From: Artemia franciscana
Taxonomy: Eukaryota > Arthropoda > Branchiopoda > Anostraca > Artemiidae
Length of the DNA stretch: 64,000 nt
Assembly: GCF_032884065.1 (NCBI RefSeq)
Contig: NC_088866.1
Coordinates: forward strand, 46,411,833-46,475,832
Reading direction: 5' to 3'
Of the stretch, positions 8,831-20,894 are shown piece by piece (the first letter of the stretch is position 1; each line of letters starts with the position of its first letter). Made by a program: the position numbers and the translations under genes. The notes beneath the pieces were generated by a model, which worked only from the letters and a program-made list of their open reading frames with translations, had not been told where the DNA came from and did no database searches.

Positions 8831-9300
8831 TAATATGAAAAAAACTTCGTTTTCTTAAAGAGTTAAAGAGGCTGCGTCCCAAAGTCGAACCTTAAAACGT
8901 ACAGGAATTAGAAGAGGCAGTTGTGGGGCTGCCGCCCCCCAAACCCCCAGCTTTTAAAGACTCTTTTGTACAGTTTTTTTTTTTGGGGGGGGGGACTTCA
9001 TTGTTACTAATTACTAGTTTCGGCGCAATGGTTCTCCTGTCCTCTTGTGTTTAACATTTTTCAAAGTTATTCCATTATTCATTCATTTTAATTTTTTGTT
9101 AATTAAAAGAGGGTCTTTCCGAAGCCAAGAGCGGGGGGTTAGCAAAAAAACAAAAAACCTGTACAAAAGAGTCTTTAAAAGCTGGGGTTTGGGGGGCGGC
9201 AGCCCCCCAACTGCCTCTTCTAATTCCTGTACGTTTTAAGGTTCGACTTTGGGACGCAGCCTCTTTAACTCTTTAAGAAAACGAAGTTTTTTTCATATTA
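8831..9300. mobile_element. foldback-type element with ~145-bp arms
   Basis: The left arm, from about 8831, runs TAATATGAAAAAAACTTCG to a TTTTGTACAG end near 8980. The right arm (about 9151-9300) is its near-perfect reverse complement. The spacer of ~170 bases is unique, with T and G runs. Inside the arms are GCTGCCGCCCCCCAAACCCC and a CGTACAGGAATTAG motif that recurs in the adjacent duplicated block. The structure suggests a MITE or foldback transposon. No transposase and no certain target-site duplication are visible. Confidence 0.7.
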
Positions 9301-10125
9301 TTTCTGTACGTTTTTCTACAATCCATGGTGGATGTAATTTAATAATTCCTGTACTCCTCGTACAGGAATTAGGAGAGGAACTTGGGTGGCTGCCGCCCCC
9401 CCCCCGCTTTTAAATCATTGTATAAAATAGAAAAAAAATAGATAGAATGACCGAAATGTTTCTTTTGCTCATAAGAAGCTAATATTCTGTTATCTCTCAA
9501 ATGATAAGCTGTCCAGGTGTTATCAAAAATTTTTCTGGAATGGAGCTGGATTTTTATGATGCTTGCAGTCATTCTCGCCGTGCCGAGCTGATTATTTTGA
9601 TGTACTTGAATGTTGATATTCGTAACTTTTAAGAATTTCAAAAATTAACATGGGACTATTAGACTATTAGGACTATAAGAAGACTATTAGGAGAGGCAAA
9701 CCCCCCGCTTTTAAAGACTCTTTTGTACAGGTTTAATTTTTTTTCATATTAATTCTGTACGTTTTTCTACAATCCATGGTGGATGTAATTTAATAGTTCC
9801 TGTACTCCTCGTACAGGAATTAGGAGAGGAACCCACCCCCGCTTTTAAATCATTGTATAAAATAGAAAAAAAATATAGATAGAATGACCGAAATGTTTCT
9901 TTTGCTCATAAGAAGCTAATATTCTGTTATCTCTCAAATGATAAGCTGTCCAGGTGTTATCAAAATTTTTTTGATGTTGTGGAAAAAAATCGCCCGTAAG
10001 GGACTTGAACCCTTGACCAGAGGTTTAAAAGTCTCACGCTCTACCAACTGAGCTAATAACTTGCATGTGTGTTAATATAACTTCTCAATAGCTTTTAAAA
10101 ATTTCAAATTAACATGGGCTCTTAT
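9301..10125. repeat. duplicated ~250-bp block (two direct copies)
   Basis: The block starting TTCTGTACGTTTTTCTACAA at about 9302 recurs at about 9751. The shared sequence includes a short palindrome (TTCCTGTA-CTCCTCG-TACAGGAA), GCTTTTAAATCATTG, a GACCGAAATG part and a CTGTCCAGGTG part. Both copies end near AATTTCAAA-AATTAACATGGG (about 9650 and 10110). The second copy carries a tRNA-Lys-like sequence where the first has unrelated sequence. Confidence 0.8.
9990..10062 (-). tRNA. tRNA-Lys(TTT)-like gene, probably a pseudogene
   Basis: The minus strand has a canonical D arm (TAGCTCAGTTGGTAGAGCG), an anticodon loop CTTTTAA giving anticodon TTT, and a perfect T arm (AAGGG-TTCAAGT-CCCTT) followed by ACGGGCG-A. 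These A and B boxes fit pol III promoters. The 5' acceptor strand reads AAGTTAT, which does not pair with ACGGGCG, and the anticodon stem TGAGA/ACCTC pairs poorly. It is therefore likely a tRNA-Lys relic or a SINE head. It sits inside one copy of a duplicated block. Confidence 0.5.
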
Positions 10126-10154
10126 GGAGAGAAATCCGTTAATTTAAATAGCTA

Positions 10155-10620
10155 ATGGGTGGTTTCTGGAAAACAGGGAAGGAGTTATCGGATCAAGCTG
10201 AAATTTCGCGGATAAGCTCCTGGGTCGTAGGGGACCTTAACTTGTGAATTTCAGCCCGATCGGACAACGTTAAAAGGGGTGGGGGGTTGGAGGGTCGAAA
10301 CTTTCGGGGGGTTAAGATTTTCCTACGAAACTTTCATGGGCACTTACTCGGAGAATTCCGCATCGAATGAGTCTTCGTACACCCAGATCCGATGTCGGAT
10401 GTGACCTGTAGGCGTGGCGAAAAAGAAAGTAAATGAATTTTAAGTGGCTATGCGTGGTTTCTGGAAAACAGGGAAGGAGTTATCGGATCAAGCTGAAATT
10501 TCGCGGATAAGCTCCTGGGCCCTAGGGGACCTTAACTTGTGAAATAACAGCCCGATCGGACAACGTTAAAGGGGGGCTTGGGTTGACAGGTCGAAACTTT
10601 CGGCCAGATTTTCCCCATGA
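10155..10620. repeat. 295-bp tandem repeat (about 1.6 copies)
   Basis: The segment GGTTTCTGGAAAACAGGGAA followed by GGAGTTATCGGATCAAGCTG starts at 10161 and again at 10456. The copies share about 120 bases at high identity, ending near CCCGATCGGACAACGTTAAA. The sequence between has GC content higher than its surroundings. The function is unknown and no frame stays open. Confidence 0.8.
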
Positions 10621-10629
10621 AGAAAAAGT

Positions 10630-11875
10630 TGGAGGGGGATGAAATTTTGCAGGTTTCTTAGTTGGAGCTCGGGCTACGAAATGCATCCCTCCCCATCCGT
10701 CTGCGACCACTGGAACCGAAGATCGCTTAACATTGTCGTGTGTCGCCTCTTTATAGAGGCACGAGTGTGCCTCCTTGATGCTTTAGATCTTTTTCAACTG
10801 TGAAAAACACCCAGACCTTTGCTATTCTACTTTCTACATGTGGTAGAATTTGTAGTTGTTTGCCATTAGGCTAAAGTAAATTAAAGAATTAAAGATAATA
10901 ATATATGCACACTGAACCTTTTTTTCTTTTTTTTTCAAAGCGAGGGAGATAATAAAATAATTTATTTGCTAATTTGAATAAGAATTGCTAAGGACTTTGA
11001 GAAAATGTATTTTTTGAGGGGGGGGGGGGGGTGAAAATATTCTCCCCCTGTGCTTGTGACTGGTATAATCTCATGCAGTCTAAACTGAAAATCCTGAAGC
11101 ATTAGACAGACGCAGCACTTTCAACCAATGTTTTAAGAGCATACGCGTGGAACAATTACTCGCTTTTCAAAGAAAACGTGACATTTTTTGCAAATTTTCA
11201 ATTCATAAAGTGTGAATGCTATAGGAAGAAGTTTTTTTTTGGAAAAGTAACCAAGCAGCTGCTTGAGCTTATGCCTGATTTAATGAGCTTAAGTCTTTTT
11301 GTAAGTATTTCTACTAATCCAGCATTATAAATATTTATTTTTATTGAGTGGAAGTCTCCAAAGGCAGGAAGTCTTAAAATGAGGTACGAAAAACACCTTT
11401 ATTAAATAGATACCCGCTTTAAAAAACTGCAACTAAATCTTAAATCCAGTATTTAAGAATGGATTATCATTAGGAGTTGGCGCAAAAATAATATTTAATC
11501 CTCAGTAGCGATAATTTGCTTTTATAACTTACCTTCAATTAATTATTGCAAAGGGGAAAAAAAGTAGAAGTGCCTTACATATTTCTGCACTTCTCCAGTT
11601 TCGAACCTATATTTGTGTTAATGCGCCCTTTCGTTGTGTCTTTTGTACTAGTGTTTTTAACTTGTGTAAATGATATGTATATATTCTGTGTGTGTAATAT
11701 ATTGTTTATATTGTTTTTCTATAGTTTTCTTCTTCTAATTCACAATCTTGTGCCTTATTGTAATCATCAACATGAAAATTGGGGCCAACTAATTCCTAAA
11801 TGCCGTTTGTATTGAATTATTGTGTAAAACTATAACTAATATGCAGTGGGGTTATTAAAAAAATAAATAAAAAAT
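10630..11875. other. non-coding, nothing recognised
   Basis: AT-rich sequence with homopolymer runs (G run near 11021-11031). The ORFs present are short, start at arbitrary codons and resemble no protein I know. Confidence 0.4.
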
Positions 11876-11879
11876 ATTA

Positions 11880-12320
11880 GCCGGTTCGCTGAATGAATGA
11901 ATTTATTTAATTAACAATACAGCATTGAAACAGTTCTACACTGGTTTTGGTTCAATAGGTTTTAACTTTGATATACATCAGAAAAAAAAATATTTAAGAA
12001 AACAAAACAAAATTAGAAGATTAATTTAAAAAGACTTAATTACCGGTAAGAAGAGCCTGTGAAATATTTGGAACTGATTTTATAGGTTTTAATTCAATGG
12101 GTTTTATTTTTAATATGCAGTTACGAAAAAATAGCCGATTCGCTGGGCTCATTAAACTCTTGATGTAAGAAGGGGTTATTGAAAAAATATTTAGCAGCCA
12201 GTTCGCTGAGCTCGTTAAATTCTCAGAACAGGTTTTTACGGTTTTAACTTAAATATAAAATGGGAATATTAAAGAAAAAATAATAATAACAACCAGTTCG
12301 CTGAGCTTGTTAAATTCTCA
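11880..12320. repeat. degenerate tandem repeat (TTCGCTGAGCTCGTTAAA)
   Basis: The landmark GCCAGTTCGCTGAGCTCGTT occurs in variants at about 11881, 12133, 12198 and 12294. It is each time preceded by a TGGGGTTATTAAAAAAATA-type segment and followed by AAATTCTCA. The units are strongly diverged and of unequal length (about 65-250 bases). Confidence 0.55.
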
Positions 12321-12324
12321 AAAT

Positions 12325-13675
12325 GTTTCCATTAGTTCTCAACTAGTTTTCACTAGTTAGAATGCCCCTTTCACACAACACTATTCGGAATTTCGTTTTT
12401 AAATTAAAAAATATACGTAAAAGTAAAGTAGCTTTTTTTATATTGCGTTTAAGTCTACTGAGAATAGTGCCTTATTTTTATATCATAATAGCTTTTGAGT
12501 GCTTTCAATGTTATTATTGTTATCATTATTTTTTACAAATGATAAATACAAATATAGATATTCTTCTTATGCTCTTGGGTTAAAGTATTATCAAGAGTTT
12601 TTTTTTGCCAGGATTTAAACGGAATCTTTTTCATTATCTTTTTCATAACAATTTATAATTACTCCCTGTTTTTGGATGGGGATTTGTTGGTTATTCCCTG
12701 GTACATTCCGGTCTTGTCTAGAAACTGATATATTTTTTTTTTTTGTGAAAAACAAAATTTATTCCATACTTAAGTTTTAGCGGGTAAGGCTTTCAAGCTC
12801 AAATAGGCTTTACCACCACCTTGTTAGCTAATAGGAACTTGCCCAAGAGAAAATCTATAGGCTAACATTTCCAAGTTTTTTTTTTACTGTTCAATGAATC
12901 CACCCCCCCCCCTCTCCTCGCTGAAAATGTTTTTTGTACTTGCCTCATAATCGGTTATGTGCTTATATATGGAGTATTCAATTTTTCTTTGATGTCATTA
13001 TTTAGTCTGGCTTTGAAATACTTTACTTTTGGATTTTGTTCTAAGAATAAGGATTAGTGTAAATTCTATTTTTTTAAGTTGGTAATTTTTTTATGTGTCT
13101 TTGTGAAGCTGTGATAAATATCGCCTTGGATGAGTGCGAATTTGTTATTTTATACATTTCCCAAGTTTTGAATAAATGTAGTTGTATGAAAAACAGCCAG
13201 GAGTATAAATAAAAAGAAAGATCTGTTTGTTCTCATCCTCTGCATGCCTCATATAAACAACTTTCTTAAAGGGGCTTTTTAAATAAGGATGTAATTAGGT
13301 GGCTGAGCAATTTACTCCTATAGATTTTGAAATAAACGTTTTCTGATGCTCATAAAAGATTGAAGTTTCCCCTCCCTCCCCCACAAATTTTTTTTTTGAA
13401 CTGATACTACTCTCTTCAAAGACAGTTTTTTCAAGCTGCTAAATGGTAATAACTTAAGCTGAATTATTTTTTGTATTTATAAGTTGTCTATTTTTTTCAT
13501 TCGTATTTAAATTGGGAGTCTCGTGAAATATTACAGAAATGATGGTATTTTTTTCTAAAAATTGGGGTTTTTCTGCATTCGTGAAATGCATGCAATGGCA
13601 GCGTTTAATTGTTGTAAGAAAGAGAAGAAATTGATATGAGAAAGTTTTAGAGATAGATCTTTTAGACTTGATTAA
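12325..13675. other. non-coding, nothing recognised
   Basis: AT-rich sequence with C and T homopolymer runs (12901-12912). I see no splice-bounded coding segment, RNA gene or clear repeat. Confidence 0.4.
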
Positions 13676-13678
13676 TTA

Positions 13679-15085
13679 AAAAAAAAAACTTTCCGAAAAA
13701 GAAGTTTTTCAAAGAAAAGTAAAGGCCGTTTTAAACTTAAGATCAGCAGATACAAATACGTCTTAAAATTCAAACCCAAAATGAGCAGAAATTAAATGAG
13801 CAGTCATTCAAAGAAAACGTACAAAAACTAATAATATAAATGAATAAATAAATCTTAAAGTAAGTAAAGCTTAAATTGAATAGGCAAATCAACCTTGAAA
13901 CGAAAAAGAAATTGCTGTTGAAGTATAAATGAAACCCAAAACGAACAGGAATTAAATAAACAATCAATACAAACAAACATACAATTTATACAAATATAAA
14001 TGAATAAATAAATCGTAAAACGAGTGAAACTTAAATTACATATGCAAGCGAAGTTTGAAACGAATAAAATCGCCACAAACAAGAGTTTGGGTATGGCCTC
14101 CTTCTCTCCCTTCAAAAGTCTAAAACCTACTGCGCCATTGGCGTTTTACTGAAAACTAATTGGAAAGTATTAAAAAAAAATTCAAACTGCATATTTGATA
14201 TAGAATGATATGAACAGTTGAAAGATCCATCTGTTTAAGATTTTATTTCACTGTAATTTTATTTTCATTTTCAATGCTGTAACATCTGGAAAAGAAAATA
14301 TATGTAATATAATTCATTTTTGGTGAAGCGCCAATGGCGCAGGAGGCTCTAGGTTTCTATATTTAAGGAAGGGTGCAGTATCCAAACTCTTGTTTGTAGT
14401 GAAAATATATTCGTCTTGAACAATTTTAGAAAGAACTAATAAATTAAATTGAATATTTGATGTATGATGATATTAATTGCTTAAAGCTCATCAGATCAAA
14501 ATTTTACTGTAATTTCGATGTTTATTTTCAATATTAAGTACAAAAGAGAATATTTGTAACATAATTCGTTTTCAGTAAAGCGGCAATGACGCAGTTAGTT
14601 TTAGATTTTTATAGTTAGAGATTTACCGAACTCTCGTTTGTAGTGATTTTGCTCGTTTTATGCTTGATTTGCATATTTAATTTAAGTTTCATTCGTTTTA
14701 AGTCTTATTTATTCATTTATGCTTGTACCGATTTTATGTTTGTTTCCATTGATTTTTTATTTAATTTCTGTTCGTTTTGGGTTTTATTTATGCTTCAATA
14801 GTAAAATATTTTTTTTTTCGTTTTACGCTTGATTTGCATATTCAGTTGAAGCATTACTCGCCTCAAGATTTATTCATTGATTTATATTGTTGCTTGTATG
14901 TATTTTGCTATGATTGTTTATTTAATTTCTGTTCGTTTTGGGTTTCATTTATTCTTTAATAGTAATTTCTGGTCGTTTTGAGTTTCAATTTTTAACATGT
15001 ATTTTGATATACTGATCTTAAGTTTAAAATGACCTTTACTTTTCTTTGAGAAACTTCTTTTTTGGAAAGTTTTTTTTTTTAATTA
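13679..15085. repeat. large imperfect inverted repeat, ~430-bp arms
   Basis: The left arm (13679-14110) starts AAAAAACTTTCCGAAAAAGA, and the right arm (14625-15085) ends with its reverse complement. Within the arms a motif AAACGAACAGRAATTAAATA recurs every 60-120 bases, with TAAATGAATAAATAAATC spacers. The ~515-base centre has two diverged direct copies of a segment with GCGCCAATGGCGCAG and TATTTGATGTATGATGATAT. The whole may be a foldback or MITE-like unit that grew by internal duplication. Minus-strand ORFs inside are Phe/Tyr-rich by-products of the AT-rich unit. Confidence 0.7.
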
Positions 15086-15127
15086 ATTTTGTTCGTTTTT
15101 GATTGCAATATTTGATTTCTTCAACGA

Positions 15128-16575
15128 GAACCATATATGCCCCCAGAGTATAACTTAAGACGCTTGTCCCCGGGCCCAGGGGGATTGCGTTGATCCCAGA
15201 TTTTTAATATATGATGATTAAACTATTTTTAACAAAATGGTAATTTCAAAATTCTAAGGATGGGTTTAGGAAAAAAGTCGTGGAGGACGGAGGTGCTAGT
15301 TGCCCTTTGATCTCTTCTGAATCTGAAAAAGTGAACAAGAGCTTTTAATTTCCAATCAAATGAGCCTCTTTGAAGTTTATACGCGTATCCCTTGTATAAG
15401 GACCATATTTATCTCTGGGGCATAACTTAAAACGCCTCTCCCCGGGCCCTGGGGGGTTGTTTCTTTCCCAGAGTTTTAATATATGATGATGAACTTTTAA
15501 TTTCCAATCAAATGAGCCCTCTGTGAACTTTATACGCGTATCCCTTGTATAAGAACCATATATGTCTCCGGGAAATAACTTACCACCCCTGCCAATGGGC
15601 CCGGGGAGGTTCTTTCGACATTGGATTTTTATCTGACCTTTGAACTATTATTGACAAAATGACTATCTCAAAATTTCTATCTAGTGCATTTGGGGAAAAA
15701 AGGCGCGGGGGGAGGAGGCTAAGTGCCGTCCAATGTCTTTTGACTGTTAAAAAGTGAAATAGAAATTTCAATTTCCAATCAAATGAGCCCTTTCTGAAGT
15801 TTATATGAGCATCCCTTCCATAAGAACCATATATGCACCCAGGGCATAACTTACAACTTCTTCCCTCGGGCCCCGTGGGGTTGTGTCGACACTGGAGTTT
15901 TTGGTATGTGACGTTTGAACTATTTTTTAATAAATGGCTACGTCAAAATTTTTATCGGATGGGTATGGGGAAAAAGGGGTTGGGAAGGGTTAGTTGCCCT
16001 TGGATCTTTTTTGACTTTCAAAAAGTGAACTCGAAATTTAATTTCCATTTAAATGAGTTCTCTCTGAAGTTTATACGAGCATCCCTTCCATAAGAACCAT
16101 ATATACCCCAGGGCGTAACTTACGACGTCTGTCTCCTGGCCTTGGGGGGTTTTGCCGACACAGGAAATTTTTTATCTAATCCTTGAACTATTTAAAAAAA
16201 TGTTGTAATCTCAGAATTTTTTCCGATGCATTTGGGGGGAAAAGGGCGTGGGGAAAGGCTAGCTGTGCTCTGGTTACTTTTGACTCTTAAAAAGCTAACT
16301 ACAACCTTAAATTTCCTGTCAAATGAGCCCTCTCTCAAGTCTCCGCGAGCATCCTTTTTATGAGAACCATATATGCTCCCAGAGCATTACTTACAACGCC
16401 TGTCCCTGGGCTCCAGGGGCTGTGCTGACACCGGAGTTTTTGTTATCTGACGAATTATTTTTAAACAAAATGTCTGTTTCAAATATTTAATCTGATACAT
16501 TTTGGGGAAACGATTGGGGGAGGGGGGACCGTCTGCCCTCTGACCACTTGAACTCTCAAAAAGTGAACCAAACGC
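15128..16575 (+). repeat. ~270-bp satellite array, six diverged units
   Basis: The landmark AGAACCATATATGCCCCCAG recurs at about 15128, 15401, 15553, 15824, 16094 and 16364 (spacing 270-273, with one unit deleted to 152). Each unit holds in order CATAACTTACGAC, CCCGGGCC-GGGG, TTTTTAATATATGA, a CTATCTCAAAATTTT element, GGGGAAAAAGGGCGTGGGG, TAGTTGCCCTTTGAT and TTTCCAATCAAATGAGCCCT. A second array of the same family lies at 26895-28165. Confidence 0.85.
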
Positions 16576-16579
16576 TTGC

Positions 16580-17215
16580 TCATGAGGCTAAGGACTAAAG
16601 GGGTTTGATAACTATGGCACTTCTGAATTATCAATCTAAGAGTAAAAATTTGGTCGACACATCCTCTCCCCTTTATAAAACCACGCTGTTCTTCGCTTAA
16701 AACTTCATCTTCAGCATCCCTAAGTCCAAAAAGTACTAAGTAGTAATAAGTAATTTGTTTCCTACAGGAACCAATTTAATGCCTCTACAAATGTACCACA
16801 CTCACTCTTCTCTCAATTTCTTGCAAAGGGGTTTAATTAAGGTGTTTATACAATCGCCACGTACTTCCCCTTTAAAAAAATCATATTCATAATCTTTAAT
16901 AATTTATCTCTAACTTCACATCCACCATATTTAATAAAAACTCATTTAAAACACTATTAGCATCTAGGGTCTTATAATATTTAATTATTTTGGTACTGCC
17001 TCTAAGTCTTTCTAACAACTTCAGTATATTTTCCATCTAACAACTTCAGACATTTCCAACTTGTTTTCAAAATATTTTTTTCGTCGGATGGTCCTAAAAT
17101 GTTCAGCTGCTTGCCATTTTCAACATGCTTTAGAACGAAAATATTTTACAATAGCTCTCTCAGAGTATATTTTAACCTGGATGCCTTATATATTTTTTTA
17201 TTATTGGCATTTTGA
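16580..17215. other. non-coding, nothing recognised
   Basis: AT-rich sequence with no coding or RNA feature that I can support. Confidence 0.4.
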
Positions 17216-17223
17216 ATATGATT

Positions 17224-17565
17224 TGACATTTCTAACTCGTTGCTGAAAAAAAAAAAAATCCAGTGTCTTACCAAAGTGTTTTCAACATGAGTTATCCTAC
17301 ACACCTTGGGATGGTGACGTTTTTTGACATTGATTTTGACCTTTGACATTTCTAACTCGTTGCTGAAAAAAAAAAATCCAGTGTCTTACCAAAGTGTTTT
17401 CAACATGAGTTTCTACACACCTTGGGATGGTGACGTTTTTTGACATTGATTTTGACATTTGACATTTCTAACTCGTTGCGGAAGAAAAAAAAATCCAGTT
17501 TCTTACCAAAGTGTTTTCAACATGAGTTATCCTACACACCTTGGGATGGTGACGTTTTTTCCAGG
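17224..17565. repeat. ~118-bp tandem repeat, three copies
   Basis: Units begin TGACATTTCTAACTCGTTGC at 17224, 17344 and 17460. They contain an A run, CCAGTGTCTTACCAAAGTG, TTTTCAACATGAG and ACACCTTGGGATGGTGACG. The copies are nearly identical apart from A-run length and a four-base deletion in copy 2. Confidence 0.9.
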
Positions 17566-17869
17566 GACGTATCTGCTTTTCCCTGAAGAATTCCTTGGCA
17601 AAAATAGGATGGGTATAAGAATATGGAGCTGTTTCGGTGTGTTGTGAGATGGTTTTGGGTCTCCACTCCGTCATAAGCTAAGTGTGGATAACCATATTTC
17701 GAACTAAATGGGCTCAGGGTTGCACAAAGTCTCCATTCATGCTGAAAGTCTCAGAAATTTTCTGTTCGCTTCTAATCCACTTATGTACTAATCACTGTCC
17801 TGCACTGGTTTTGGGACCATTGCTTTTGCTGGGGCCATAACAATTTCAATTATTTAAAGAATATGAAAT

Positions 17870-18530
17870 TTGCAATTTGAAATGTTACAATGTTAGATTC
17901 TGAAAATGTTTGAGTAACCCAGGCTTAAAATGCAACGTGAAAAAGGAAAGTCTTAATAAAAAGTTTGTTGAAAGTGACATAAGTTTGAAAATTTCCATCT
18001 ACACGCAGAAATACTTTGAAATTGAAGTGGAAGTGAAAGTCAAGAAAATGAAAATCACACAGACGTAAAATAAACTTTGATTGTGTTACTTTTTTTCTTA
18101 TTAAAAGTACTCTGACAATCACAACCGTTTGAAAATATCAAGATAATCTAGACAAGAAAATTAATTCGAAACTGAGCTGGAAATTCTTCATTGTGCTGAA
18201 ATAATCACCCAGGCTTAAAACGTACTTTAAAAGATCCGTAAAAAAAAAGTTTTTTTTTTCAAAACAATATCAATAATTTGAAAACTTCAAAACGATCTTG
18301 ACTCAAAAATACCTTGGAAATATCCGATTGTGTCAGAAATGTCAAAAATCGGAAAATATTCGAACCAGCTTCGCATGACATGTGCTTTGAAAGTGATACT
18401 GATCACAGTTCTTATCAAAAAGTAGGCGAAAACAACAAAATAGTAAAATTTACAAACCATCCAGGCACAAAATACTTTTAAAGAGCTATGGTAACAGTAA
18501 GAAGTTTTTGCCGTAAAATAGCGAAAAAAA
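17870..18530. repeat. degenerate tandem repeat (~285-bp period)
   Basis: The element ACCCAGGCTTAAAAYGYAC recurs in diverged form at about 17918, 18209 and 18467, each followed by an AAAGTTTTT run and a TTTGAAAATTTC element. The period is about 260-290 bases. No coding frame. Confidence 0.5.
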
Positions 18531-18670
18531 ATATGGTATAGGATCTAAATTCTTAAGAATATATAGTTAGAAATGATGAAAATGGCATTGGTAATTTCTA
18601 CTCTCAGATTCTATTCCCAGTTCTAAATCAGTACTAAATTCCAAAATTCTTATTATATATTATTAAGTCA

Positions 18671-20660
<1,990 letters not shown>

Positions 20661-20667
20661 CATTTAC

Positions 20668-20892
20668 AGATTACCAAGGCTTGTATTTTTTGGCCAACCG
20701 TCTTTGTCTAAACGGAAAGCATGGCTGGGGTGGAAAGATGTCATAAAGAAAGAGTTAAGGGAAGCGGAACCCTCCTTGGAGGAATTAAAGAGGGAGGCTT
20801 TGAATAAATCGGGAGGGAGGAGGAGTGTGTGTAGTTGTGTTAGCCTCAGTTGGTTTGGTGCTGTGGTGAGATGTTTGTAGTAGTAGAAGTCG
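20668..20892 (+). pseudogene. LINE 3' end with (TAG)n tail, copy 1
   Basis: A 5'-truncated copy of the same LINE as at 45375. It is open from 20668 to a TAG at 20878-20880 and reads RLPRLVFFGQPS, then LGWKDVIKKELREAE, then LKREALNK and RRSVCSCV. This C-terminal region follows the reverse transcriptase in such elements. Right after the stop come TAG triplets, as in the other copies. 5' truncation is typical of target-primed reverse transcription. Confidence 0.65.
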
Positions 20893-20894
20893 TT

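Noticed and set aside
8575..8838. 87-codon plus-strand ORF as a gene
   Set aside because: The opposite strand matches the LINE C-terminal region, so the plus-strand frame is an antisense shadow.
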